This document shows, in pieces, positions 12,985 through 24,559 of a stretch of DNA of 64,000 nt; position 1 is the first letter of the stretch, and each line of letters starts with the position of its first letter. The stretch is taken from assembly GCA_051294375.1 (NCBI GenBank), contig CM119266.1:25654161-25718160 (forward strand), read 5' to 3'. The position numbers were made by a program, and so were the translations under genes. The notes beneath the pieces are model-generated. The model made no database searches. It worked only from the letters and a program-made list of their open reading frames with translations, and had not been told where the DNA came from. This DNA is from Paraspadella gotoi (taxonomy: Eukaryota; Chaetognatha).

Positions 12985-13290
12985 ATAGATTGACGAAGTT
13001 ATGAGTGCTTGCAGACGACGAAGTATGAGGGCTGGCAGACGACGACATTACGAGGTCTGCAGGACGACAAAGTTACGAGTGTGCTGCAGACGAAGACGTT
13101 ATGACGGTTCTGCAGCACGAAAGACCGTTACGAGGAGCTGCTGCAGACGAAGCGTTACGATGGGATTGCTGCAGACGAAGCCGCTTACGAGGTGCTGCAG
13201 ATTGAAGACGCTACGAGGTTGGTTTGCAGACGACGACTTACGAAGGGTGCTCAGATTGGCGACGTTACCCAAGGTTTGCAGATTTCAAGG
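12985..13290 (+). repeat. Minisatellite inside TE1, 24-29 bp units, about 11 copies
   Basis: Units begin with GACGAAG and end with GTGCTGCA, containing a central TTACGAG. Unit length varies between about 24 and 29 bp, which suggests indel noise over a true period near 27 bp. A 27-bp unit would read as a nine-residue peptide repeat, but the frame is not maintained here. The array sits just upstream of the polypurine tract. Confidence 0.8.
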
Positions 13291-13460
13291 CATTGAGAAG
13301 ATTGCAGCAGCATGGAATCAGGATGCTGCCTAGAGACCAAATGTGCGGACGTAGACGCAGATGCAGCCGGGGAATCTCGGGTCAGTTTCACGACGTGCAT
13401 TGCCAGCGCTGAAGCATTCGTGCCACTAATGACAAATGTGCGGCAAATTATGGGACATAT

Positions 13461-13475
13461 AGAAGGAGAAAAGGA
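13461..13475 (+). other. TE1 polypurine tract
   Basis: AGAAGGAGAAAAGGA is fifteen uninterrupted purines directly before the start of the downstream terminal repeat. That is the expected position of the plus-strand primer of an LTR retrotransposon on the + strand, and it agrees with the orientation implied by the primer-binding site. Confidence 0.5.
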
Positions 13476-13852
13476 CGCCCGCGGCGATGCAGGCGCTCGC
13501 TGGGCCACCCGCACATGGGCCCGTGCGCCCGGACCCGCTTAGCGTCGGGACGAGCCGAGACCTTTAAAGGCGAAACCGAGCGCTAAGGAATCCGGCGCGT
13601 AGGATTTAGAGACGCGGCCTAGGTGCCAGAAGAACGAGCCTGAACGAAATTTTGAATTATTTTTCCTTTCTTTAATAATTTTATTGCGAAATTATGTCAC
13701 TTAGACTATGGGAAGGCCTTAAAGATCTGTACTATTTCTTACTTACTATCCTCCTTTTACTTGTTTGACATAATGCTAATAATACTCTGCTGAACGTAGT
13801 AAAGTTGTCGCCTGATAGGAACGCACAGGAGGAGTACCCTATTACTAAGTGA
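13476..13852 (+). repeat. TE1 downstream terminal repeat (3' LTR)
   Basis: Homologous to 9245-9655 with many small indels. It runs into host DNA at about 13856, where the sequence becomes the inverse of 24841-25555. Confidence 0.6.
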
Positions 13853-14851
13853 TATGATGGGGAAAAAAGAAAGTTTGGCGAATATTCTGGACGAAACACT
13901 GAGGGATGGGAGACGAGAGGAAAAGAAGGAGAAATATGAAATCGATGAATCGTTGGCAGGAGAATGAAATCGGTTACAAGAGAAAAAAAAAAAGACGACT
14001 GAATAAGGAATGTAATGAGTAGGTTGGTTTCTTGAGACTGCGTTCGTCAATCGTTATCGTACCGTCATCTTCCGTTGTCATCTATCGCAGAATCAAATAA
14101 TGTGAGTCAATCGTTTCGACATTGAGAAAAGTTTCAATTGAATCGTCGTCACCCTTTGTCAACGTTACGTCATTAATACTTGGGTCAATTAGAAAAAAAA
14201 GGGTTCCGTAAGCGTCGGAGACGTAAGCCCTTGTTTTTTTGGTCACCCATCTCGGTAATGCCCAAAAGTCACAGCGACATTCTACTGAGTTCAACGTCAT
14301 GTCACCTTTTGTCGGCGTCTCTTGGGTCACCGCTGTCATTGTTTTTCGTCGCCCGCCGCCGTCGTGGTCCTCGTCGTCGTCATCAGGTTCTGCAAAGGAC
14401 GCTAATGGATTGGACGTTTGCCTCGTGAGAAAAAGTATGAAAACGCCATGAGGCTTTGAAGGAAAAACTGTCAGATGTCGTATGTGAAGTCGTCGTTTGT
14501 TTTTGTCCGGCATCGTCGTCTGTTTTCGTCGGAGGTTGTCTCGTGTCTTCGTCAGACTCTCCTGCCGTTATTTTTAAAAAAAAATATTAGAAACGATTAA
14601 AATATTTTTTTGATTATCAAAAATTTAGTCCGTAAGTATGAGGGCGACGAAAACGTCTATCGTTTGAGGAATTATTGTTGATTATTATTGATTGAATTTA
14701 TTTCCCGTCAGGCGACCAAGGCGCCATCAAATACTCGTTACTCTTCGAAATTCCTCTTCGTTTTCGTTTTCGTTCGTCGTCGGTCGCCATCACCGTCAAA
14801 CGTTGCGCTATCAATTCTTCATCATCATCATCATCAGATCATCATCATCAT

Positions 14852-15282
14852 TATTAAGTACAGTAAGTGCAACAGGCCTCAGCCTAACATTTCTATCTCC
14901 ATGAAGCCCGTGATCATACACGAATTGATGTATTTTGTTGTAAGATGTGTGAGAGATTGTCGTGAAGATGGTGAAATTGCGTGTTAAGATCCCTCAAAGC
15001 AAATAGTAATGCTTCATGTCATATATAATCATAATTCATTGCATAGTAATAACATACGTAAGTAGGCTCCATCGGAGAGTGTAGAAAAAACCGATGTTCA
15101 TCTCTCGTTCATCTTCGGTTCATCTCTCGTTCATCTTCTCCCGTCAGCGGGCGATCCCCTGGGCGTTCATTAGGACTGTACTGAGGCTTTTCTTAATCCA
15201 TAGTTATCGTATTCAACAAAAGATCAGTGTTTATACGTCAGACGCCAAGTATCATCGCGCGCGTACGATCTCTACTTAAACA
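14852..15282 (-). repeat. TE2 terminal repeat at the low-coordinate end
   Basis: Shares with 20350-20795 the blocks AAGTACAGTAAGTGCAACAG, TAAGTAGGCTCCATC, GTGTAGAAAAAACCGATG and GCGCGCGTACGAT in the same order. The copies differ mostly by small indels. Confidence 0.8.
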
Positions 15283-15313
15283 CTCCCACCTGTACGTGAA
15301 ACGGACAATACAA

Positions 15314-15946
15314 TTACAAGAGAGATCTTGCGCACCGCTGGACTTTCGCACCTGTGGCCGTTTTAGACTTTGCGGTACTGCCAAACTGGATTCTATCCCC
15401 CCTCTTGAAAGAGTCACTGGCCCCTCTTGACGATCCCATTGAGAGGTACCCACCCGGTGTAAGGTCAGCTGTATCCCATCTCCCACCATGGCGTACCTCC
15501 CCGGGAACGTCCGTTGCATGTAACGCCCGTTGATCTCTTGACTGATACCCGTGATAGCCGCCGCAAGCGTCGCGCCCTTGACGACGCCCGAACCGGGACT
15601 CTATGCCCTCTTTGGTCCTCTCGCGCCGCGGGCGTCTCTCCTCGAACGAACACTCGAACGGCGCGGCGCCGCATCTCCGATGACCTTCTTTTGAGACGGC
15701 GGCGTGTCCAAATAGCCGCCGCCCGGCTCCGTCTCCTTGACGAAGGCCTCGAACGGCGGCTCTGCAGCCTTCGTGACGCTCTCCACAGTTGACGCCCAGT
15801 TCTAGACGCCCGCCGACGGTCGCCGCCTTGGACGTTCGTCTCGGAACGGCGCACTTCGCTCCGGTTCCCTTGACTTCATTTTTCCTTTTCTCTGATTCAG
15901 ATTTGTCGTTGCAGGCTTTGGGCATGTCGCAAGTTTGTTGTGCCAT
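15314..15946 (-). pseudogene. Broken GC-rich coding remnant in TE2
   Basis: Overlapping minus-strand frames of 210, 129 and 93 codons (15314-15946, 15465-15854, 15238-15519) are open in a CpG-rich block, as expected of one coding region broken by one-base indels. Peptides are Arg/Gly-rich with mixed composition, for example VGDGIQLTLHRVGTSQWD near 15470. No family is recognised. It may be a retroelement protein remnant, or simply GC-rich DNA with few stops. Confidence 0.3.
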
Positions 15947-17574
15947 GCCACAAGTTAGTTGTGCATGATTTTGACTTCGTGCACTTGAAACACGACGACG
16001 TTTGAAAGTTTCGTCTTTTCTCGGAATTTCCTCCCACCTCTTGTTTTTACAAGATTAATCAAGTTTGTTTAGTAATTAAACACTGGTTTATAGAGGAACA
16101 GAAAAGAACGGTGCTGATACAGAATTTAACAAATTAATATGTACATTTGTTGCGGTTTTGTAATGGTTTGTACGTTACGCTTTACTCCGGTTCCCCCTCT
16201 GTTGCTAGAGCAACCTTGACTTCCTCTCATTCCTCGCTCTCAAATTTCACAATTTTTAAATATTATCTTAAAAATGTTTTTCCGTTGTTCGTTTTTGAGT
16301 GTTATTTTCGTGAAAATAGTTTATAGTATCAAGTGTTTATTTATTTTTGACCTTCTCTATTATAAATTGCTGGGGCCACGCCAATAAGAGATAAACCAAA
16401 TCTAATATAATTGCATCTGTCTTCTCATGTCTCTTCATTTTAAAAGCTCAAGCTGGTATCCACAAACTTTTAATCAAGAATAATATTTAATTTGGCTATT
16501 GCGACAACAACCCACTTGTCGTTCGTCATCGTGGTCTCTCTGTGAGCCGCGTTAGAAGACGATCTTTCTTTTCCTCTCACTGAAGGTCCTGCTCAAGCTC
16601 AATGTTCATGGCTTAGCTACAATCAACCTCGTGAATTTTTACAATTATTCCCAGCAGTTTTCCTTTCACTCCAGCAATATTTTTTTGGCCTCAACATCTT
16701 TCTCCTCTTGAATGTAGTCCTCAAACAAAATTTTAGTTTCCACCTACAAGTGTTTTAATGCACCTTCCTAAGGTATCAAAACCTTTGTCAGCTGCTACCA
16801 AGCAGCAAGTTGGTAGGAGACCTTCTGTCCTAATCCACCGCTCACAGAAAACAAATTCAAACCCCGTTTTCTCGTTCTTTCTTCTTTCCCTTTTAGTACG
16901 TGGAGCATTACGTAAACAAATATTGGCCAATATTAGCGAAATTGTTAATTAATATGAGACCCGAGCTTGCCCGAATTTGTTTGAAAAAAAAAAAAATTAT
17001 TGAGCATCACGAATCTTTCTTCCTTGGTATTAACGACTAAACTGAATAAGACCCGCAATGTTTATTTTTCGTCCAAACACATTGAATTTTCTTCCTTCTT
17101 TATCCTTACTATTTACTACAACGAACACTGTGATCAAACCATGAGGAATTGACGAGTTTTGTGATAATTCGTGACCAAAAGCCGATAGTGTCAAACGAAC
17201 CATAAATCCATATGACATTTCCCCGTTCTTATCTGAATATCTCCCTTCCAATTTTCATGAGAAAAGAATTATTTTTTTAGACCTTAGAAATTGTAAAGCA
17301 AGCGGGTGGAGGCTCCCCGGACCCACTTTTTACACGCTACGGAAACCTTGCGTACTGAGTAGACTTGAGCAATTCATGGTCAGAGCAGAACATCCAGCAC
17401 AGGCCTTGGCATTTTGACAGCTGTAAACCTTAGGCTCAAACAGAATAGACCCGTGAAGAATCTGATTGTCAGACGATGCGTTTTTTCAGAATAAGAGAAG
17501 AGTAAGGGGTGGCTCGCTTAAAATGAAACTCCAAATGAATGTAAAGAAGTTGATATAAATTTAGGCAAGCTCCA
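15947..17574. other. TE2 internal AT-rich part, no gene seen
   Basis: Short ORFs only. The minus-strand 65-codon ORF at 16733-16930 contains an isolated ADKGF string that resembles part of DDE transposases, but flanking residues do not continue the match. Confidence 0.35.
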
Positions 17575-18479
17575 TCATATGTGCGGGCAACTCTCATTTT
17601 GCAAACTTTCTTCTCCAAATGGCCTCGAATTAACGAACCAGCGATGTGGAGAACAAAGATTGGCTTTTTTCCTCAACCCCCTCAGACCTCTCTTGCCAAT
17701 TGGGTCTACTTGATCACAGAAGGTTGGATCGACCTTGCGCGACCATTTTCCCCCTTTAACGGACACTTCTTTAGTCACTTCTCCAGCAAGCTCTTCTGCC
17801 TGCAGCTTTTCTCCCAACAAGCTTTCTTCCGTACACTCGCACAGCAACATTTTTCCGCAACGCTTTTCCGCAGCTTTTTGCCGCCTTTTCCGAAATCTCT
17901 TTGCCGCAACCTTTTCCTCTGTAAACTTTAGTGGGGTTCCGCACTTTTATTTCCAACAACTTTTTTCCGCAACCATCTTCAGCAACTTTTTTCGCCGCTT
18001 TTTCCGCAACTCTTCTCATCTCCTACAAAACTTTTGTTTCCGTAACTAGTTTTCCGCAAACTAGTTTCCGTTAACTTCTTTTCCCGAAACTCTTTTTCCG
18101 CGAACTTCTTCTAGCTATCTCTTCGTTCAGCAGCAACCTCTTCAGTCAGAAAAAAAATTCCACAGCAGATGCCTTTTTTCATCAGTACCTATTCCTCCTG
18201 CGTAATTCTTTAGCCAGAAACTTCTAACATCAGTCTAACCTTTTCTACAGGCAACTTTTTCTCGCAGCAGCTTCTCTGCAAGCAGGGTTTTCTCTTCGTC
18301 AGTGACTTCTTCTTCGAGCAACTTTTTTTTGCGAAGGCAACTCTTTCATGTAGCAATATTTTTTGTCCTAGCAAGTTTCTTCCATAGACCTCTTCTGCCA
18401 GCAACTCCCCAAGCAGCATCGCTTCGTACAGCGACTTTTTCCTCAACAATTCTCCGCTCAGTGCGACTTCCTTTTGCAA
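17575..18479 (-). pseudogene. Lys/Glu/Ala-rich pentapeptide-repeat ORF, frameshifted, in TE2
   Basis: On the minus strand a roughly 15-nt motif recurs (plus-strand form TTTTTCCGCAACTTC and variants) from about 18480 to 17800. Fifteen is a multiple of three, and three consecutive minus ORFs (18210-18479, 17771-18019, 17575-17850) read as Lys/Glu/Ala/Gly-rich repeats such as AEKAAKKVAED. Together they look like one helical, charged repeat protein broken by frameshifts. No catalytic motif is present. It may be a gag-like structural segment of TE2, or a DNA minisatellite that happens to be open. Confidence 0.4.
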
Positions 18480-19214
18480 CGGTAATTAAAACGGGGTGTT
18501 TCTCACGACAAACATTTCGCTTCAGAGGCCGAGGTGATGGCGGCGGCGGATTGGTTGAGACGTACATAAGTGACGAGGCCGGCTCTGCCGGCGGTTCGTT
18601 GGATTTCGCGACTTACTTTCTCCACGAAAATTTCCGTTTAAAGCTTCTTGTTACTATTTCCTCCTCGAAATACTTTTCCTCCCTTTCTCTTCCTCGTCTC
18701 ACCGTGGTACAGATTAGACTTTCGTCCCGTCAGTCCTCGGCGGAGGGTTCCACCGATCGCGGGGCGGCTCGGCAGGGCCCGACCGGCATTATTCTCATTG
18801 CTCGCCTTTTTCTCCGTATGTCTTCTCGGTACTTTGATGACTTTCCTTCGAGAGTGGGGGCCCCCTTTAGGGTGTTTTCCTGTTTATCTCTGATACTGCC
18901 TCGTTATACGATTATACATCTCTCTCACCGCTTTTATTTTCTTTTTTCAATAGCTCTCAATCTGACATTCGTAAGTTTACGACTTCTTCTTTTCATTTCT
19001 TCCAATCTCTCTCAACTTAGCTTTCATTTTAGCGCCTCCAACGCCTCTTCTTTTTAATTTTTTTTCATTCCTCTCTTTCTAATCGTCCCTTTTTATCTAT
19101 CTTTCTCTTCTCTCCTTTTCAAATTCGCTAATTGTTCTTCGGTCACTCTCTCCATAGAGTCGAGGATTGACCAACCTTTGCCCTGATCTGTCTCTTTGGA
19201 TCGACTCGAGAGGG

Positions 19215-19331
19215 ACTTTGTTACGACGTGCCCTCCCTCTCCTGGCGCACGAGATCGGACACGGACGCCTTGAGGCTCACAAACTGCGCGTCGCCGCGGA
19301 TGACGCCGATGAAGTAGACTTTTGGCGAGTG
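19215..19331 (-). CDS. Short GC-rich minus-strand ORF in TE2 (unrecognised)
   Basis: A minus-strand ATG near 19331 opens a short frame of about 37 codons (MHSPKVYFIGVIRGDAQFV and onward, ending EREGTS). It has mixed composition and GC-rich third positions, unlike the low-complexity frames nearby. It is truncated by a stop, is not recognised, and may be the start of an original TE2 protein. Confidence 0.25.
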
Positions 19332-20349
19332 CATACCGTCGGAACAGGATAGTATGCGACCCAGTATGCTCGACGCGTACGCTCGACGTGACGTTCAGGC
19401 AAATTCATGAACGAGGGGTTCTGAGATCGACAGGGCTGGGTCTCGGGTTAGCTGTGGGGGGAAAGCGGAACGGGCGCAAAATTGACCAGTACCCTCAACG
19501 CTTTCATTCTTCCTCATCAGATTCCTCAACACCTCGTTTTCTACTGACGCCTTCTATAACTCCTCCATCACGATACAATAACGCGGACAAAGCCCCTTAA
19601 TAACGCGCCCCGGAGATTTTACAAGACCCTATCTATCTAATATAATTAACTTTACATGCTCGCTTTGACTCAGGTCTTCCTACTAGAATGACTGCCAGCG
19701 CGTGTCTGGTGTTCTTCACCAACAAATTTGTGCGCAGATCAGTCGAACAGTCTTCGCGATCGAGTTCACCCGGACGCCCTTCGGACACTGTCGGGTTCGG
19801 CCTGGACCTGGCTCGAGAAAATTTTTGGCTTTTATTGTACAAATTTTTTCACAATTTGGTTTAGTTCGTATTGTGATTATAATCCCTTAAATAACCGTCT
19901 TAACTCCTTCCTCTCATTTTGATATTGAACTGTTCATTAAATAAATCTTTTGGATTATGGCCAAAGTTTCATCGTCGCATCTGAGACCGATGGCATTTTT
20001 TTCAACCAACCTCACCTTGGCCGACTGGGTCCTCGGCTCCAGCCCGCGTTCTTTACGGCCCCCCGATCACAAAAGATCCCGGCCCAATCGTTTTTAATGA
20101 GCGAAAAAAGATCGGCCTCTCCCCGCATGGTGCCCTTATCGATGGCTTCCCACTTTCTTCCGATATTCCTCAAACTTTCACAATAATTAGAACGTGATCA
20201 AGGTTATGATTTCTATTTGGACCCAAAACTCTGGAAGCCAAACAAGTCCTTCCAAGTCCCAGGCCTGCTCGGCTCAATTTTACGATTCTTAATTAGTTGT
20301 AGATTTAGATAGAATCCCCGTAGCGAGGTACAGATTAAGATCTTAAGTA

Positions 20350-20795
20350 TCATTAAGTACAGTAAGTGCAACAGCCTCAGGTAAAACTTTTCTACTGCGC
20401 TCCTAAATGAAAGCCCTGATCTATAAACGAATTGACTGTATTTTGTTAGTAAGATGTTGTGTGAAGATTGGTTGAATTGGTGTTAAGATCCTTTCTCAAA
20501 GCGCAAATAGATAGTTAATTCATGTCAAATAATCATAATTCATTGCCAAGTAATACACATACTAAGTAGGCTCCATCCGGGGCGGAGTGTAGAAAAAACC
20601 GATGTTTCATCTCTCGTTCATCTTCTCGTTTCATCTCTCGTTCATTCCTCGTCGTCAGCGGCGCGCATCCTGAGACGTTCACTTAGAACCTGTACTGAGC
20701 TTTCTATTCCATAGTTACGTATTCAACAAAAGATCATATGGATAGATTATACGTTCGACGCCAAGTATCGCGCGCGTACGATATCTCTCTTAACA
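20350..20795 (-). repeat. TE2 terminal repeat at the high-coordinate end
   Basis: Direct repeat of 14852-15282, ending at CTTAACA (20789-20795) against the host TCA-rich sequence. Confidence 0.8.
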
Positions 20796-21985
20796 ATCCA
20801 TCGATTCATTCATCATCATCATCATTTTCATCATCTATCATCGATTTTTCGACTTGACGGACCATTTTGATCTTGACAGGTAAAGCGAACAACTTTTTTT
20901 TTCAGCGTCTAGGAACGACGAGCCGACTACTGACGACGACGACGCTATACGACGAAGACGAACGACGACTTTTAACGACGCGCACGATCGCGAAAAACGA
21001 GCAACTTAAGTCATTTTAACAATGGAAAGTTTTCTTTTTTTTATGTTGTGCAATCAATTTGAATGTTTGGTTGAAGTCACGCTTTCCTTTCACGCTGAAT
21101 TAAGGTCGATACGACTTAAACACAAAAACATCATACGATATACTACCTAGTTTATTCGTCTTATGAAGCAAGATATGTTTTTTTATTAGTGTCCAGTTGT
21201 AATGGGATGTGACCAAATACATTTAATACATTGAAATCAGAGAGATAACACAGGCTCGGGTTTCTAACTCGGAGATTAAAATCTGGCACGGGTGCGTGCA
21301 TTAAAAAACCAAGACTGATATTTATAGGCCGACTTTTATTGTGCGCTTGTCATTCCAGCGCTTTTGCCGTATTTTTACTTGAAATGTCTTTTTTTTTTAG
21401 GACTCAACGTGAAGATCTCATTCTCTGCTTCATTTGAGCGAAGAGGCGTCAACGATTATCTACCCGGGAGCTGATAGAAAATTCTTTTACAGTCATACCA
21501 GGCGAGAGCGATCAGACTTAAACCTTTTTGTTAAAAGAGCACATCTCCTGTCACTCTCTCTAGCACTTCCTCATCACCTTCTCTCATCGCTCTCTCTCAT
21601 CATTTCTCTCATTACTTCTCTCTCATCCGTGCTCACGAGGCGAACACTATTCACAACACAAAGAATTGACAAACTGGACTCGGGACGCAAAAATGTCGAT
21701 CGTATAATCATACAAATCCACGATCAACTTTCAGCAGCCGACCCCAGCGCCATCCGCTTCTCCCGCCAGGAGACTCTTTCCCACAACCAACAAGTGCACC
21801 TCCACCCACTCAGTATTGGGCGCCCACACCCTCGTTTTCCAGATGCCAACCAATGACCAAACCCCGCTTAACCGTAAAATTCGTGAGGGCAGAGTCATTA
21901 GACTTCTACCGGTTGTTTTTGATTTGTTTGTTTTTTTTGTTTTTTTTTTTTTTTTTTTCTTTCTAACAGTGGCGACTTTTTCTCA

Positions 21986-23100
21986 ACACCTGCAAACTTG
22001 ATGGAAATTCTCTCTCCCATTCTTTTCAGGGTAACCCTTTCCCATATGGCGCCCCCTCCACACTCTCTCTCCCCCACCCACAAATGACCCCCCCACAACC
22101 ACCCCCACTTTCTTTTTCTTCCTCTCGAACCCTTAAATCCCTTTTTTTTTCTTCCTCTTCCCTCTTCCCCCTTCTTTCCAGGAGAAATCGACTCCTGTCG
22201 GAAAAAAAGAAATTCGGTTCCGGATTGGAAACACCACCGGACGCCACGGATGACGCCACGCCCGCCACACGCGCGCCACCTATTTTTTCCTCGACTTCGC
22301 GCCCGCCATCTTGTTTCGACGAAAAGCTAGAGAGAGAGAGAGGATGAGGGATGAGAGAGAGAGATGGAGAAGGAGAAGAGAGGAGACGAAGATGAGAGAG
22401 AGAGGAGAGACGAACCCGGAGAAGGGAAGAGGGAAAGAGCAGTGGAATAATGATGGGAAAGTATGAGAGAGATGGACTGATGATGGCGCGAGAAGCATAA
22501 ATAGAGAGATGAAACAATTAAAGCTATAATTTAGTGTCTCTAAAAATAAAATAATAAAAAATGACTTAAAAGGAAAAGAATTCACGTATCGGAGGTTCAA
22601 TGTTAAATTTCCTGCTTATGAATTTGATAAAAATTCCGCTGCAATTTCTTAAGTTATTAAAAAAAAAAATAAAATTAATAGCTGAGTTACGTTTATACTT
22701 ATACTTTTAAAGTGCATGTTAGAGTATAATTTTTAAAGAAAGTAGGAAAGAAGAATAAGATAAGAAAAGACAAGAAAAGAATGAAAGAGAAGCAATATAA
22801 AGAAAAAAGCGAAAGAAAGGAAAGAAAGAAAGAGGATGACAAAAAGAAGAAAGAAAGATAAGCGAAGAAAGGAAAGATAAACCAAAATAACCAATGATAA
22901 CAAAATTCATAGAAAGAAAAGACAAGAAAAGAAAAGAAAAGAAAGAAAAGTTTTTTTACAACGAATTGTGAAACAGTTTATAACAATAAAAGAAACTTAG
23001 AAATTCAGCGGGATTTTTCAAATTCTCACCGAGAAAGGAGATCTCATTGTGCAGCCACTTGAACCTTTACGATTACAGTGACTCTTTCCATTTTCCCTTA
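21986..23100. other. Spacer between the P1 arms, sequenced part
   Basis: No inverse partner was seen in the window. It contains a CpG-rich patch at 22220-22320 with a minus-strand CAAGATGGCGGGCG, a YY1-like context often seen at transcription starts. It also holds a GA-rich tract (22329-22500) and a polypurine GAAA-type tract (22735-22950). The ATG in the YY1-like motif opens only nine codons, so no gene is called. Confidence 0.4.
22735..22950. repeat. Polypurine AAAGA-type tract
   Basis: Almost exclusively A and G in irregular GAAA/AAGA units. Confidence 0.85.
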
Positions 23101-23548
23101 NNNNNNNNNNNNNNNNNNNNNNNNNNNNNNNNNNNNNNNNNNNNNNNNNNNNNNNNNNNNNNNNNNNNNNNNNNNNNNNNNNNNNNNNNNNNNNNNNNNN
23201 NNNNNNNNNNNNNNNNNNNNNNNNNNNNNNNNNNNNNNNNNNNNNNNNNNNNNNNNNNNNNNNNNNNNNNNNNNNNNNNNNNNNNNNNNNNNNNNNNNNN
23301 NNNNNNNNNNNNNNNNNNNNNNNNNNNNNNNNNNNNNNNNNNNNNNNNNNNNNNNNNNNNNNNNNNNNNNNNNNNNNNNNNNNNNNNNNNNNNNNNNNNN
23401 NNNNNNNNNNNNNNNNNNNNNNNNNNNNNNNNNNNNNNNNNNNNNNNNNNNNNNNNNNNNNNNNNNNNNNNNNNNNNNNNNNNNNNNNNNNNNNNNNNNN
23501 NNNNNNNNNNNNNNNNNNNNNNNNNNNNNNNNNNNNNNNNNNNNNNNN
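23101..23548. other. Assembly gap (448 N) at the P1 centre
   Basis: The P1 right arm begins immediately after it, so the turn-around point of the palindrome is not sequenced. Confidence 0.99.
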
Positions 23549-23790
23549 AAACAAAAAAAAACAAACAAAACAAAAAACACGGTAGAGATCATGCTCTGCC
23601 TCGAATTAGTAGGTGTGGTATTGGTTCGCTCTGGAAACAGTGTGGACCCCAAACTGTGGGGTGAGGGTATTGTTGGTTGTGGGAAGAGTCTCTGCGGGAG
23701 AAGCGGATGGCGCTGGAGTCGGTGCTAAGTTGATCGTGGATTTGTAGATATCACCAGTTTGTCAATTTGTGATGTGTTCCTCGTGAGACG

Positions 23791-23874
23791 GATGAGAGAA
23801 GTGATGAGAGAAGTGATGAGAGAAGTGATGAGAGAAGTGCTGAGAGAAGTGATGAGAGAAGTGATGAGAGATGT
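23791..23874. repeat. 12-bp tandem repeat, 7 copies
   Basis: GATGAGAGAAGT repeated seven times with two single-base variants. The left-arm counterpart (about 21560-21625) is much more diverged, so this array was homogenised or expanded after the arms separated. Confidence 0.9.
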
Positions 23875-24455
23875 GCTCTTTACAAAGGGTTTAAGTCTGC
23901 GTTCGCCTGGTTGACTGGTAAGGATTTTCTATCAGCTCCCGTAGATCGTTGACGCCTCTCGCTCAAATGAACAGAGAATGAGATCTTCACGTTGAGTCTA
24001 AAAAAACATTTCAAGTAAAATAGGCAAAAGCGCTGGATGACAAGCGCACAATAAAAGCGCCTATAAAATCAGTCTTGGTTTTTTAATGCAGTCACCCACA
24101 TTTTAATTCCGAGTTAGAACTTTGTTTTCTATTTCAATGTTTAAATTTGCACTCATACACTAATAAAAAATATCTTGCTCATAATGACGAATAACTCTAG
24201 TAGTATTCGTTGATGTTTTTTGTTTAGTCGTCGACCTTAATGCGTGAAAAGGAAAGCGCGACTTCAACCAAATTCAAATTGATTCACACATAAAAAAAAA
24301 AGAAACTTTCCATTTTAAAAATGACTTCAAGTTGCTTCGATCGTCGTCGTTAAAGTCGTCGTCGTCTTCGTCGGTATAGTCGTCGTCGTCGTCGTAGCTG
24401 AAAAAAAAAGTTGTTCGCTTCCCTTCAGATCAAATGGTCCGTCAAGTCGAAAATC

Positions 24456-24526
<71 letters not shown>
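24456..24526. repeat. (GAT)n microsatellite, TE2 empty site
   Basis: Near-perfect GAT run. The matching microsatellite in the P1 left arm is split by TE2. Confidence 0.93.
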
Positions 24527-24527
<1 letters not shown>

Positions 24528-24559
24528 GAATATGATAGCACAACGTTTGACGGTGATGT

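Larger units (their letters stand above)
9234..13855 (+). mobile_element. LTR-type retrotransposon insertion TE1, non-autonomous or degraded
   Basis: Boundaries come from an empty site. Sequence 9186-9233 runs up to TTTCGATCTGA and then departs; homology resumes at about 13856, and the P1 right arm (around 25550) is continuous across the junction. The insert is about 4.6 kb and is bounded by direct repeats of about 400 bp (about 9245-9655 and 13476-13852). A candidate primer-binding site lies at 9749 and a polypurine tract at 13461-13475. No reverse transcriptase, integrase or protease motif was found in any frame, so the element looks non-autonomous or decayed. The flanks CTGA and ATGA may be target-site duplications, but sequence noise prevents certainty. 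Confidence 0.7.
14852..20795 (-). mobile_element. LTR-type retrotransposon insertion TE2 in a TCA microsatellite
   Basis: Direct repeats of about 430-446 bp (14852-15282 and 20350-20795) bound a 5.1-kb internal region. Flanks are (ATC)n at 14817-14850 and TCATCATCATCA at 20811, and the P1 right arm has an uninterrupted (GAT)n there (24456-24526), so the microsatellite was the target. Terminal repeats begin near ATTAAG and end near CTTAA(A)CA, a short inverted terminus. More coding-like peptides read on the minus strand (19215-19331, 17575-18479, 15314-15946), so orientation is given as minus. No pol domain was found; the element is non-autonomous or decayed. Confidence 0.7.
7627..21985 (+). 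repeat. Inverted repeat P1, left arm (carries two LTR-type insertions)
   Basis: Segments of this interval are reverse complements of 23549-28172. Matched landmarks: 7627-7680 with 28125-28172; 7940-8000 with 26778-26815; 8440-8600 with 26100-26290; 8900-9110 with 25620-25830; 9186-9233 with 25555-25600; 13856-14650 with 24841-25555; 14760-14820 with 24530-24599; 20800-21100 with 24220-24460; 21430-21960 with 23549-24000. Order is preserved and orientation reversed throughout. The arms differ by substitutions, indels and two large insertions present only here. No gene is recognised in either arm. Confidence 0.9.

Noticed and set aside
16733-16930. ADKGF string resembling a DDE transposase motif on the minus strand
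   Set aside because: Only five residues match; neighbouring residues and the following frame do not continue the family pattern.
18302-19057. 251-codon plus-strand ORF, one of the longest without N
   Set aside because: It is Ser/Leu/Phe-rich, runs antisense to the Lys/Glu repeat of TE2 and over pyrimidine-rich DNA, and has no domain.
23018-23728. Several ORFs of 160-216 codons
   Set aside because: They are read through the 448-N gap.
23791-23874. Possible CRISPR-like regular array
   Set aside because: Simple head-to-tail 12-bp tandem repeat without spacers, in a eukaryotic context.
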